From assembly GCA_036850595.1 (NCBI GenBank), contig CM072152.1, positions 310,001 through 374,000 of the forward strand: DNA of 64,000 nt, written 5' to 3'. Made by a program: the position numbers and the translations under genes. The stretch is from Rhyacichthys aspro (lineage: Eukaryota; Chordata; Actinopteri; Gobiiformes; Rhyacichthyidae). Shown in pieces: positions 12,405 to 22,135 of this stretch (its first letter is position 1; each line of letters opens with the position of its first letter). The notes below the pieces were generated by a model, which was given only the letters and a program-made list of their open reading frames with translations, did no database searches and was not told where the DNA came from.

Positions 12405-12735
12405 ACCAGGATTAAACCAGCACTAAACCAGGACATCATACAGGACCAAACCAGCACTAAACCAGGACATCATACAGGACTAAACCAGGACTAAACCAGG
12501 ACTTCATACAGGATTAAACCAGTACTAAACCAGGACATCATACAGGACTAAACCAGCTCTAAACCAGGACATCATACAGGACTAAACCAGCACTAAACCA
12601 GGACATCATACAGCACTAAACCAGGACTTTATACAGGACTAAACCAGGACTTCATACAGGACTAAACCAGCACTAAACCAGGACATCATACAGCACTAAA
12701 CCAGGACTTCATACAGGACTAAACCAGTATTATAT
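12405..12735 (+). repeat. Minisatellite A (ACTAAACCAGGAC-type units)
   Basis: Degenerate tandem units of about 13-24 bp built from ACTAAACCAG and GGACATCATACAG. The array follows the last recognised exon of the P2X7-like gene, so it would be intronic. A second array of the same unit family in the same orientation lies 1.7 kb downstream. Confidence 0.95.
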
Positions 12736-13024
12736 CAGTAATAATGGTATACAATGGCAAGTATTCCATATTACAAATCTATATAATAAACAATACACAA
12801 TTTAACATATGTGTGTATTTTAGAAAACCTTAAGAACACATGTTGAACTATTCTGTGTCAGCATCGGTCCCAGCAGAGCTGTAAAAAAAGATGGCTCTAC
12901 AGCACAAGTACCAGTAAATATGATTTAAGCATTAAGCAGTAACATGATTACCACTTATAATTGCTCACAGTAGGGTTGTGGGGGTCATTTACACACTTTT
13001 TGTGACATGTAAAGAGGCTTAAAT

Positions 13025-13255
13025 TTGTCATTTGCATGTAAAAGATTCAGGTTGCTCTTAAGAACTATTGTAAAGAAATCACAAGTTTTTCCCCCAGCAC
13101 TTAAAGCGATGACCCAACTGATCAGATCAACTAGGCGGCGAACTGAGCCACCTCCCTATCTTCCTCTACTGCCTGCCAATCCATACTTCGACCTGGAGAC
13201 AATACCATGGTTATTCAAATGGGCCATCACTAGTCAAGTGACAGGCACCTCACCT
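13025..13255 (+). other. Unassigned open frame with possible splice acceptor
   Basis: A frame runs from 13025 to the TTAA MITE and contains a Pro-rich stretch (EPPPYLPLLPANPY). A pyrimidine tract ending in CCCCCAG at 13091-13097 could be a splice acceptor, so the real exon may start at about 13098. I do not recognise the protein. It is cut off by the MITE at 13259 and could be a downstream exon of the preceding gene or chance. Confidence 0.25.
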
Positions 13256-13258
13256 TAA

Positions 13259-14207
13259 AGGTGGAATAGAAGATGTTTGCGAACATTCAGACAGCAGCGA
13301 CTGTTAGCCAGTTTTTGAAAAATGCGCATGCGCAAGACCAGCCGACTTGTTTCACAGTTCTTTCCGAGGTCCTGCCTCCAAAACAACACGCACGCGCCAG
13401 AGACTAACAGACGCCGCTTCACAGCTGACTGGCCCCGATTCTCTCCATACAATGTCACAAACACCAGATAATACTCCCAACTAGCAGTTTTTAATATGAC
13501 AACAAAACTAAAACTTACCTGTCGAGCAGCGTATTCCTCGCTGTGCCTTCAGCGCTCGCTATCGCTCAAACGATGCACCAAGAACAACTCTGGTTTTGTT
13601 TCTTTCATCTGCCATTTTTTTCCTTTTCGCAGCCACCTCAAACATAGTCTTTCTTTTACAGTTACCAGTGTTCTTCACAGCCATTGTGTAAAACCTTGCT
13701 AACGACAAAAAATATTAACTAGATATAAATGTAGCCTGAAGCTAATGAGGAGTAGCTAGATGAACAAACTAAAGCTAACGGATGGAGCTAACGCTAGTTA
13801 TACAGACTGCCCCCCCCATCTACACAAATAAATAAAGAGAAAAAAGAAAAAAGGGAAATAAATGACTACGTGGTCCTGACAATGGAGCTGCATGAAGGAG
13901 CAGTCTGTGCCTGACAGTGAGGCTGTTTAACGGTAGCAACGCAAAAACAGCTGTAAACAGAATACGAGAACGCGCACACTTCCGCCCTCACGAAGCAGGA
14001 GTGATTGACAGGCTGATTGACCAATAGAACACGCGATGAGAGCGTTTTTGATTGGTTAATGTTTTTAAGGCACCACCACTTCTACAATTGACATGTAATA
14101 CATTTTATTTTTCAAGACCTCTTATTTTCCGATGTCTTATATGCAAGTAAAAACAAATTTATAAAATATAACAAAAAATGTATACAAAAACATCTTCTAT
14201 TCCACCT
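13259..14207. mobile_element. TTAA-flanked MITE, CpG-rich interior
   Basis: Terminal inverted repeats AGGTGGAATAGAAGATGTTT (left) and its reverse complement at the right end are flanked by TTAA at 13255-13258 and 14208-14211. TTAA duplications are known for the piggyBac and Kolobok superfamilies; the AGG start does not decide between them. The interior has no transposase frame but is unusually CpG-rich at 13320-13600 and 13970-14040 and holds a perfect NRF-1-type site. The element is non-autonomous, 949 bp. Confidence 0.85.
13323..13334. promoter_or_regulatory. NRF-1 consensus site inside MITE
   Basis: TGCGCATGCGCA matches the palindromic NRF-1 consensus exactly. It lies in a CpG-rich stretch, which makes a promoter-like role for this part of the MITE possible. 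Activity cannot be judged from sequence. Confidence 0.5.
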
Positions 14208-14254
14208 TTAAGTGCTGGGGGATATTTAAAAAGGTAAGGTTAAGATAATCTTAC

Positions 14255-15011
14255 CTTGTTAGAAGTCTTTGGAGAAAGGTAGTAACATGAGCACTGATGC
14301 TGGACACTTTTCTTTTGACTGTGCTTCCTGTCCTGCAGCTCATCCCAACTTTGGCTGGGCATTTTGTTTCCTCATTGGGATTGATCATCGCAAAGAATCT
14401 GAAAGAATAATGACACAGCAACATTAGAACTTTTGCGTGGCAACCAAATTCAGGACTATACCAGGACTATATACAGGATTCAATGAGGATTATACCAGGA
14501 CTAAACCAGGACTATTTACATGATTAAACAAGGACTATATCAGGACTAAACCAGGACTATATCAGGACTAAACCAGGATGTCATACCGGACAAAACAAGG
14601 ACTTCATAAAGGACTAAATCAGGACTTCATAAAGGACTAAACCAGGACTATACCAGGACTATATACAGGACTAAACCAGGACTATATCAGGACTATACCA
14701 GGACTTCATACAAAACCAAACCAGGACTATATACAGGACTATATCAGGACTAAACCAGGACTTCATAAAGGACTAAACCAAAACTAAACCAGGACTCTAT
14801 ACAGGACTACACCAAGATTATATACAGGACTAAACCAGGACTATGTCAGGACTTCATACAGGACATCAAACATCTACAATTAAAACAGTGATTAATTTAT
14901 TTTTTTTAACTTTTATTCATAAATGATTGTGTTGTAAATACCCTACCTTTGTATCATCTCTGATTCTTGATACTCTGACCATCCAGCCACTTGCAGACAG
15001 CAAATTATTTC
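14255..15011 (-). other. Two spliced minus-strand exons of an unrecognised protein
   Basis: Upstream exon 15011-14947 (65 nt) follows CTGTTTAG and ends before GTAGGG. Downstream exon 14398-14255 (144 nt) follows CTTTCAG and ends before GTAAGA. The open frames join in phase (the codon split 2+1 gives Arg) and yield 69 uninterrupted residues, including GWSEYQESEMIQRFFAMI and NPNEETKCPAKVG. A clean frame across four consensus splice signals makes this more than chance. I do not recognise the family. Extending past 14255 into the next CCCCCAG acceptor meets a stop at once. Minisatellite B lies in the intron. The CpG/CCAAT region at 15.7-16.1 kb lies upstream on this strand. Confidence 0.5.
14455..14872 (+). 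repeat. Minisatellite B (AACCAGGACTATA-type units)
   Basis: Degenerate tandem units of about 11-24 bp built from GGACTAAACCAGGACT and ATATACAGG blocks. It is clearly related to the array at 12405-12735 and has the same orientation. It sits in the intron between the two minus-strand exons. Confidence 0.95.
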
Positions 15012-15639
15012 CTAAACAGAGAAGCTGTTGTTGGGGTTACTGAAGTGGGCAAAATTGCCGCAATAATAAAACAGTAAGCATTAATTATTCATTACATACA
15101 AAAAGGGGGAACTAAAAGGGAGCTAGAGTTTAATAAAATGTAACGACTGTTCAGCTTACCACTTGTGAACAGCGCCCAGATACGTTTACTTACACTCTAA
15201 TATATGAGTAGACAATAATTCCCAGTGTATGAGTGAATAAATGAATGTGAAAAGCGTCTACAGTGTATATAGAGTGCGTGACTGACTACGGGTTCAAGCC
15301 TAGAGACACCTACCGCAAAGTTGAGTTTATATATAGTGCAGCCTTAAACCTACACTAAACGGACGAAGAAAAAGGAGTTAAGTTGCAACAATAACCAGTT
15401 TAATAAACTATACTGGTCCGAAAATAGTCAAGGGCAATGCATCTGTAACATAAAATACATCACACTCAAATTAGCCGTGCAATTACTATGGCAGGAATAA
15501 TTAACACACCTTCTGATCAAAATACTCACAACCAGTAGGCAAAACAAATCATTGCACATTGCATTTGTCAAACAGTCGGATTATTTCCAATAGTGAGGTG
15601 CAAAAAAGAAAAGAAATACACATAAACAGAAAAGCCAGC

Positions 15640-16130
15640 AAAATAGCTTATGGCTACTTAATTATTAGTCTTTGTTCCGGAACTGAAATGGTCTATTAGT
15701 TTTGTTAACGTTGCAGGCCTGATACAAGTGGTTTACCGTACGTCCACGGTGGTAGTAGTCCCAACGATGGCGGCTCCCAGCACGACCACGCGAAACTCAC
15801 TCCAGCTGGAATTACCAGTCCTTGACCGCGAACGACGAAAAACAGGTCCAGCTCCGGTCCTAATAGTCCACTCGGGTAGGCTCCGCGAGCGTGGTTCGGC
15901 TCTTCGGCTCCCAGAATCCAGGCGAAATGCACAGAAAAGTCCTGCTAGCGTTAGCAAGTTAGCTTAGCCAAGCGTAATCCAAAGCAGCGTAGATCCAAGT
16001 TACTTCGTGGACGGCCGCCTGCCGAAGGCGCAAAGTCTTGGTGAAGCACGTACGCTAAGGGTACAACTCCCACCTCCCAACCAATCACAACCAATCACAT
16101 TGCACAAACGTGATATTGCCCTTGACTGAC
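15640..16130 (-). promoter_or_regulatory. CpG-rich, CCAAT-bearing promoter-like region
   Basis: 15720-16060 is far richer in CpG than its surroundings. Two CCAAT boxes in tandem (CCAACCAATCACAACCAATCAC, split at 16078-16090 and 16091-16099) lie at its right edge. Overlapping short frames exist on both strands, including a possible ATGGCGG start at 15768 on the plus strand. None gives a protein I recognise, and none joins in phase with an ATG to the minus-strand exons at 15.0 kb. The best reading is a promoter or untranslated first exon for the minus-strand gene. Confidence 0.35.
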
Positions 16131-16429
16131 CAGTAAGGTAGAAGTAAACAAGATAGATGCATTTACTGGCGCTAGTAAATAATAGAGTTTTAGCGAAAAC
16201 ACTAAATTTATATTAGTTATATTGTTAGAAAATACAAATGAATATTTTAATGTATAAGACTATTACTGAGTGTAAAGCCTATAATGTAAAGTGTAAAACA
16301 CCAAGGTAAGTATCAGGTGAGTATTATGTAAATACAACTACAATGCATTGTATTAGAAAAGTGTAAGATGTGTGAGTGAAAAGGGTTATCTGTGTGCATT
16401 AAAATAACCCAAGGGGTTACAAAAAAAAA

Positions 16430-16965
16430 ATGAGAAAAGATTCTCACCCCATCCGGTGAGCGAAGCGTCCGTGCACACTTCTGTGTAGTGTGGGACGCAC
16501 CCCCAGTTGGAGTGAGCTGCTGCAAGACCTTCAGAGAGTAAATGTCAGGGCCCAACAGAGACAAAGTGGATAATGGCAGGCCAAGAATGCGTCTCTGCTC
16601 CTGCTCTTTCAGGGAAGATGGGCCCGAGCTGGGCTGCACTCATAGTGTGGCCCCCATCTACCATGAAAGCTTGGGACATTCTCAGAAGTGCCACCGCTGT
16701 GGTCTGGACCTCATCTATTTCCTCTGGCAGGAGTGCAGACGGCTCATGCATGAGCCTGTCTAAGAAGCCCACCAACAATGCCATGTTGCTAGCCAGTGCT
16801 TTCACCTGGGTGACATTAGCATAGCATCGGTCGAAGAGGGCCACCATTAACCTGTCCCTCTCCGAAGGCAGGGCCGGCTACCTTCTCGGCCAGGTAGTGG
16901 ATGAATGGAGCAAGCAGAGCCACTCGATGCTGGAGCAGCCTTATACTGGGGGACTGATGGTCGAG
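16430..16965 (-). pseudogene. Gag-like fragment, possibly DIRS-type retroelement
   Basis: The minus-strand frame 16847-16545, extended upstream to about 16960 in a broken frame, shows an Ala/Leu-rich helical pattern (VKALASNMALLVGFLDRLM, then EVQTTAVALLRMSQA). This resembles the gag-like protein of fish DIRS elements. No tyrosine recombinase or RT of that class is present. The upstream end abuts the Rex3 tail at 16970, suggesting that Rex3 landed in it. The assignment is by resemblance only. Confidence 0.35.
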
Positions 16966-16969
16966 CACC

Positions 16970-17499
16970 ATCCATCCATCTTCTTCCGCTTATCAGGGAC
17001 TGGGTCGCGGGGGCAGCTGTCTAAGCAGAGACGCCCAGACTTCCCTCTTCCCAGACACTTCCTCCAGCTCCTCTGTGGGAATACCAAGGCGTTCCCAGGC
17101 CAGCCGAGAGACATAGTCCCTCCAGCGTGTCCTAGGTCTTCCCTGGGGCCTCCTCCCAGTGGGACATGCCCGGAACACCTCAGCAGGATGGCGTCCAGGA
17201 GGCATCCGGAACAGATGCCCGAGCCACCTCAGCTGGCTCCTCTCTCGATGTGGAGGAGCAGCGGCTCTACTCTGAGCTACTCCCGAGTGACTGAACTCCC
17301 CACCCTATCTCTAAGGGAGCATCCAGCCACCCTGCGGAGGAAACTAATTTTGGCTGCTTGTATCCGGGATCTTGTCCTTTCGGTCATGACCCAGAGCTCA
17401 TGACCATAGGTGAGAGTAGGAACGAAGATTGACTGGTAAATCAAGAGATTTGCCTTGCAGCTCAGCTCCTTCTTCACCATGACCGGTACATCCTTCCCT
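16970..17499 (-). pseudogene. Rex3 (RTE-clade LINE) 3' end
   Basis: Minus-strand frames 17480-17277 and 17205-16993 encode the region after the RT and the C-terminus of Rex3. Motifs are VPTLTYGHELWVMTERTRS, FLRRVAG, and RRPQGRPRTRWRDYVSRLA with LPPRPSP at the end. A frameshift near 17275 separates the two. The 3' tail is short GATG-type repeats at 16970-16980, as usual for Rex3. This is the downstream part of the element whose 5' half lies at 22136-23430; an L1 occupies the gap, and the Rex3 RT domain that should lie between the two parts is missing. Confidence 0.9.
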
Positions 17500-17766
17500 C
17501 ACTTTTTTTTTTTTTGAAGACTTTATTTTCAAATTTTTTCTTTTCCACAAAAACAAGACAATACATCCAGGTAACAAAACAAAAGGCAAAACAAAATCGA
17601 CAAATGTATACCAGCCAGTGGCATACAACCAGACAAACAGCAACAAAAATAACAAACTAAGACACAAAACAAAAATAAAGAAAAACAAACAAACCAGCTG
17701 CAGCATACGAAAAACATCATACAATACATTATTGTACACACTCACAGATCAGCATTTACAATAGCA

Positions 17767-20338
17767 TCACCCTATACTACTTAGTGTCAGTAATATAACA
17801 TATATAATACTACTCCGTAAATAGTAACGCTTCAACATATTCAAGAAAAGGTGACCAGGTTTTATAGTAGCCCTGCAGACTGTACCGTAACTTTTAATTT
17901 GTAAACACATCATTACATCTCTTACCCACTGAATAAAGGATGGGGGATGTGCATCCTTCCATTTCAAAAGTATTAATCTACGTGCTAGCAATGAAACAAA
18001 GGCAATGATATTGGACTGATATGAAGTAAAGCCATGTTGAGTCAGTAGGGCACCAAAAATCGCTATGAATGGGTCGGGATCCATATTCCTTTTACAGACA
18101 TGAGAAAAGGCCTTAAATATAAGACCCCAGAATCCACGTAAAGCAATACAAGACCAAAACATGTGACTAGTGGTGGCTGGTGACCGTTTACATCTAGGAC
18201 AACTATCATCGGAAGTGTCAAATATTTTGGCCAATTTGACTTTGGTTAAATGGACACGATGAAACACTTTCAATTGTATTAAACAATGACGTATACAAAT
18301 AGAGGATGAGTGAATACGGCTAATACTACGATCCCAGACCTGATCCATGATCTGTGTTCCCAAATCCTCTTCCCAGGCATCTCTAAGTTTAGACAAAGAG
18401 GAAACGCTAGCACTAAGCAAGGAGTTGTATATTCGTGAAATTTGGCCTTTAATAGTTTAATAGTAGTAATAGTAGTTTAATAGGTTGGGAGTGTAAGCAA
18501 TCTTCAAGTAGGCGAGAGGATGGGTAGAGTTGGATAGGTTGGAAAATGTTTTAAGACAAAACTGCGAGCCTGCAAAAATCTGAAAAAATGGGACCGTGGG
18601 AGATCAAAAACCAAATTTTGAATCCAGGTCAGACAGGGCTGGTGTAAGCAAAGGATTTGAAGTTATAGGCGCACCAATAAGAAATTGTTTATACCCAAAA
18701 TGCCGTCTGCATTGAGACCAGATGGAGATAGAATTCCTAACCACAGGGTTCTTGATATGTCCGCCACCACCAACAGGTAAGGCTGAGCATATCATAGCAA
18801 CAGGTGAGATGGGGAGACTAGAGTGAAGCTCCATGATGGACCACAATGGACCTGAGTTCTCCTTAAATGTACAAAGCCAAATCGATATCTTTACAATATT
18901 CGCAGACCAATAATAATATAAGAAATTTGGAAGGGCTAAGCCCCCGTCAGCTTTAGAACTCTGAAGTTACGATTTACGGATTCTTGGGCATTTTTTGTTC
19001 CAGATGAAAGTAGATACAATCTCATCCAATTTCTTAAAACACAATTTGGGAAGGAAAACTGGTATAATTTGGAAGAGGTACAAAAATCTTGGTAGGACCA
19101 CCATTTTAATGGTATTAACCCGTCGTGCGAGAGAAATAGGAAAGTCTGACCACCGTGCTAAATCCGCCTTGGTCTTGTCAATGAGAGGGGCAAAGTTATG
19201 TTTGAAGAAATGTTTTAGATATTTGAATTCCTAAATATGTGAAGGAATTCTGCGCTATCTTAAACAGAAATCCTGAGTAATCTGCATCTCTTGCTTTTTG
19301 ATTAATAGGGAAGAGTACACCAAAATTCAGTCTGTACCCAGAAAATTTGCCAAAAGTTTGGAGAAGCTCTAGAATCCTGGGAATAGACACAGCTGGGTCT
19401 GTGATACACAACAGAAGATCGTTTGCGTACAACAATACCTTGTGAGTAGTGGAACCACGTGAGATCCCTTTGATCTGTGTGTCAGACCAAAGTGCAACAG
19501 CCAAAGGTTCAGATCAAACAGGAGGGGGCTGAGAGGGCTGCCCTGCCTAGTGCCTCAATATAGTGGAAAATAGTCTGATGTGTCATTATTATAACGAACG
19601 AATGCTAAAGGTGAAAAATATAAAATTCTAATCCATGAAATAAAACTTGGACCAAAACCAAATTTACTCAGGGCAGAAAACAAATAGGACCACTCAACAC
19701 AATCAAAAGCCTTCTCGGCGTCGAGTGAAATGATCAATTCAGGTAGATTGGCTGAGTGCTCTGAATATAGCACATTACACAGACGTCTTACGTTAAAATA
19801 TGACAAGTGATTCGCTATAAAACCTGTTTGGTCTGTATGTATAATGTCAGGGGCCACTTTTTCAAGGTGCAGTGCAAGGGCTTTCGTCAGAATTTTATAG
19901 TCCACGTTCAACAAACTGATTGGACGAGAAGATTCGCATTTTTGAGGATCTTTACCTTTTTTTAAAGTCACGGATATTGTGGCCTGAGACAGGGTTTGTG
20001 GAAGTACCACAGTAGCATGGGTTTCCAAATAAACATCACAGAGTAGGGGCCCCAGTTTATTTGAAAATGCCTTATGAAAATTAGACGAGAACCCAGCCGG
20101 GCCTGGGGCTTTGCCACTTTGTAAGGATCTGATCGCCTGCAGAATTTCTGGGGTTGTAATGGGTCTTTCAAGTAACTGCCGCTGGGCTATGGTAATAGTT
20201 GGAATATTCAAATTACCCAAAAAGGACTTTATATCAGCAAGAGAGGTTGCGCACCTAGTCGCATAAAGATCTTGATAAAAGCTTCTGAAAGCTGTATTAA
20301 TCTTTTTCGGGTCTGTTTCAATTTGTCCCGACTGTACC
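17767..20338 (-). pseudogene. L1 ORF2 reverse transcriptase and C-terminal region, decayed
   Basis: RT begins near 20338. Visible motifs are SGKAPGPAGF (the usual Asp is Ala), SRPISLLNVDYKILTKALA, and the catalytic motif A SLDAEKAFDCVEWSYLF intact at about 19700. The next block GTRQGSPLSPLLFD at about 19545 follows a stop. The catalytic YADD box reads YANDLL (about 19430), so one essential Asp is lost. Downstream, 18846-18604 and 18420-17767 carry the C-terminal region with several frame breaks. Strand transfer activity is therefore very unlikely. Confidence 0.88.
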
Positions 20339-20342
20339 TTAA

Positions 20343-21640
20343 GGCGAGACACTACAGGTGAATAGGGTATTTTTTTAAATTAAAAGATATCATTGTGAAA
20401 TCTCTCCAGTTCATTACTGGCATAAACATAAGAAAAAAATGTATTACAAGTTTTGTGTAAATTAATGTTTTAATATGCAAATGAGGCTGTATATACTTAA
20501 ATATATGCTAATTTGCATACATTTCCAAACACAAAATCTGGAAATGGGAAAGGACCAGGTTTAAATGTTTTGGTTCATTTTGTTGACATATTATATGAGA
20601 AGGCTTTTACAGAGGGGACTCTGGATATCTTATATTGTTCTTTGGTAAATTTGAGAAAACTGATAATAGCCTTAAAAAATAAATTTTTGCCATGATTTTT
20701 GGTATAAAAAGACCTATAATTCAAGACAGGAATGATATATCAACAAATCCCTCTGTAAAAGCTTTCAGAATATAGTTAAGTATAATACTGGAAAATCTGG
20801 TGCTTGTGGGTGCTACTGAAGTGGAGATTTCGTGCTCAGAGTGTGAGAAAAAACTAATTTTGAGAAAACGGCCTTTAAAGTTTTATATTTAATAATTTCA
20901 TACATTTCTATTGAAACGCCCAACCTACAAAGAAAATATATATTCTATTAATAAATAACAGTAGTGTATAATATTTAAAACACATGGAAATTGATAAATG
21001 AATGAATTATTAATAGTAATAGCCTCCAGCTGAACAGAACTACCTTAGCCTTTTTGGCTGTGCTGAGGGTTTGGTGCCTGTGTTTCACACGGGTGGACTG
21101 AAGACTGTTTGCTTTTGAAAGCCTAACCATGTCAGTCTCTCTGCATGTATTTACAGCTATAACTGTACAGTTCAACCACAACTTATCCAGTTCATTTAAT
21201 TGCGTGACGTGCATTATGACCCATTCCTGTGTGGCGCGGCTGTCATAAGCTCCAACAGAGCTTTCCAAACGAAAGCTTACGAGCTGAGGCACTCGCTGGC
21301 GAGTTTCACCGTCTACTGTATTGATATTAACATTCTTTTTGTTAGCTCTTGCTAGTGACAACTGTTGCCGTCTTTTCTGTGAGAATTTATGAGTGGATTT
21401 CGGCGTTGTCGGAATTTTCTCTCAGACGGAGTATAAACACGGAACCGGAACCGCGTATCACGTGGTGAAAATCTAAAGGCGCAAGTTGACAAAAATAATG
21501 AAATAACTACCTTACTGTGTAATGTTGACTTTTTTTTTGTTTTGACCTGAAAGCTTACATGTTAAGGGAGCAAACTGGCACAAAATCTCAAAATTAACCA
21601 CTGCATCAAAAAACGATGTTTTCACCTGCCGTGTCTCGCC
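20343..21640. mobile_element. TTAA-flanked DNA element inserted in the L1
   Basis: The left end GGCGAGACACTACAGGTGAA and the right end (reverse complement GGCGAGACACGGCAGGTGAA) form 20-bp inverted repeats with 2 mismatches. They are flanked by TTAA at 20339-20342 and 21641-21644. The L1 coding frame on either side is continuous once the element and one TTAA are ignored (Q-A-I-S-E-V-K joins V-Q-S-G-Q). The interior, 1298 bp with the ends, has no transposase that I recognise. A 128-codon minus-strand frame at 21361-20975 shows no known domain. The class is piggyBac or Kolobok by target site. Confidence 0.9.
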
Positions 21641-21644
21641 TTAA

Positions 21645-22016
21645 CCTCTGATATTGCTTGACTTGATATAGACTGTCGTAACTGATGAGAGAGAAGTCTG
21701 CCTGCCTTTCCCCCATATTCATACACGCGCTGTCTTGTTCTTAGTATTAGTTTCTCCGGTTCTGCAATTGAAAGGGTCTCAAATTCTGACTGAAGAATAA
21801 GTTTTTGCTTGTATAAATCTGCAGAAGGGTTGTTGGCATACTGTGAATCAAGGTTTTCAATGAGTTCAGTAAGTTCTCTGAGTCTCTCCCCACGTTTTCT
21901 GTTCATCCTTGCTGTATACAAAATAATTTGACCACGCAAATAGGCTTTAAGGGACTCCCAGATGGTGGCCTTAGAAATACCAGGGGTTATATTCAGTTCT
22001 AAAAATAGATTAATGT
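21645..22016 (-). pseudogene. L1 ORF2 linker segment
   Basis: The minus-strand frame 21939-21645 encodes the endonuclease-RT linker (LRGQIILYTARMN, RVYEYGGKAGRLLSHQLRQ). A stop and a short broken stretch separate it from the endonuclease remnant at 22130-22018. It is the part of the same L1 that lies upstream of the TTAA element. Confidence 0.85.
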
Positions 22017-22135
22017 GCTAAATAACAAATTTACAAAAATTATCATCTGATAATAGCGATGAATAAAATCTCCAAAATCGTTGGGTAGCATGGCAGTTTA
22101 AGAATGAGATATCGATTTGTACTGGTGAGTGATCA

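Larger units (their letters stand above)
17500..22135 (-). mobile_element. 5'-truncated fish L1 retrotransposon inserted in Rex3
   Basis: In minus-strand order: the end of the endonuclease domain (DHSPVQID, about 22130), a linker with a charged helix (RKRGERLRELTELIENL, 21900), RT (20338-19200), a long C-terminal region with a Cys/His knuckle (PRCKRSPATTSHMFW, about 18210), a 3' UTR with AATAAA at about 17525, and a poly(A) tail of about 13 at 17503-17515. It starts mid-endonuclease, as is usual for 5'-truncated L1 insertions. It is interrupted by the TTAA element at 20343-21640. The absence of a clear target-site duplication together with missing Rex3 sequence suggests insertion with deletion. 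Confidence 0.9.

Noticed and set aside
12405..14872. CRISPR-like spaced repeats
   Set aside because: Units are degenerate, contiguous and without unique spacers; the context is a vertebrate nuclear genome.
15728..15967. Three overlapping frames in the CpG region, one starting MAAPSTTT
   Set aside because: All three frames stay open because of CpG-rich composition; none joins in phase with an ATG to the downstream exons, so a coding call is not justified.
16897..17403. 168-codon plus-strand frame
   Set aside because: It is the antisense shadow of the Rex3 3' coding region on the minus strand.
17398..17745. 115-codon hydrophobic minus-strand frame
   Set aside because: It reads through the L1 3' UTR and poly(A) into Rex3; low-complexity hydrophobicity comes from T/G-rich UTR sequence.
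20975..21361. 128-codon minus-strand frame inside the TTAA element
   Set aside because: No domain, no conserved motif and AT-rich end; not enough to call a gene.
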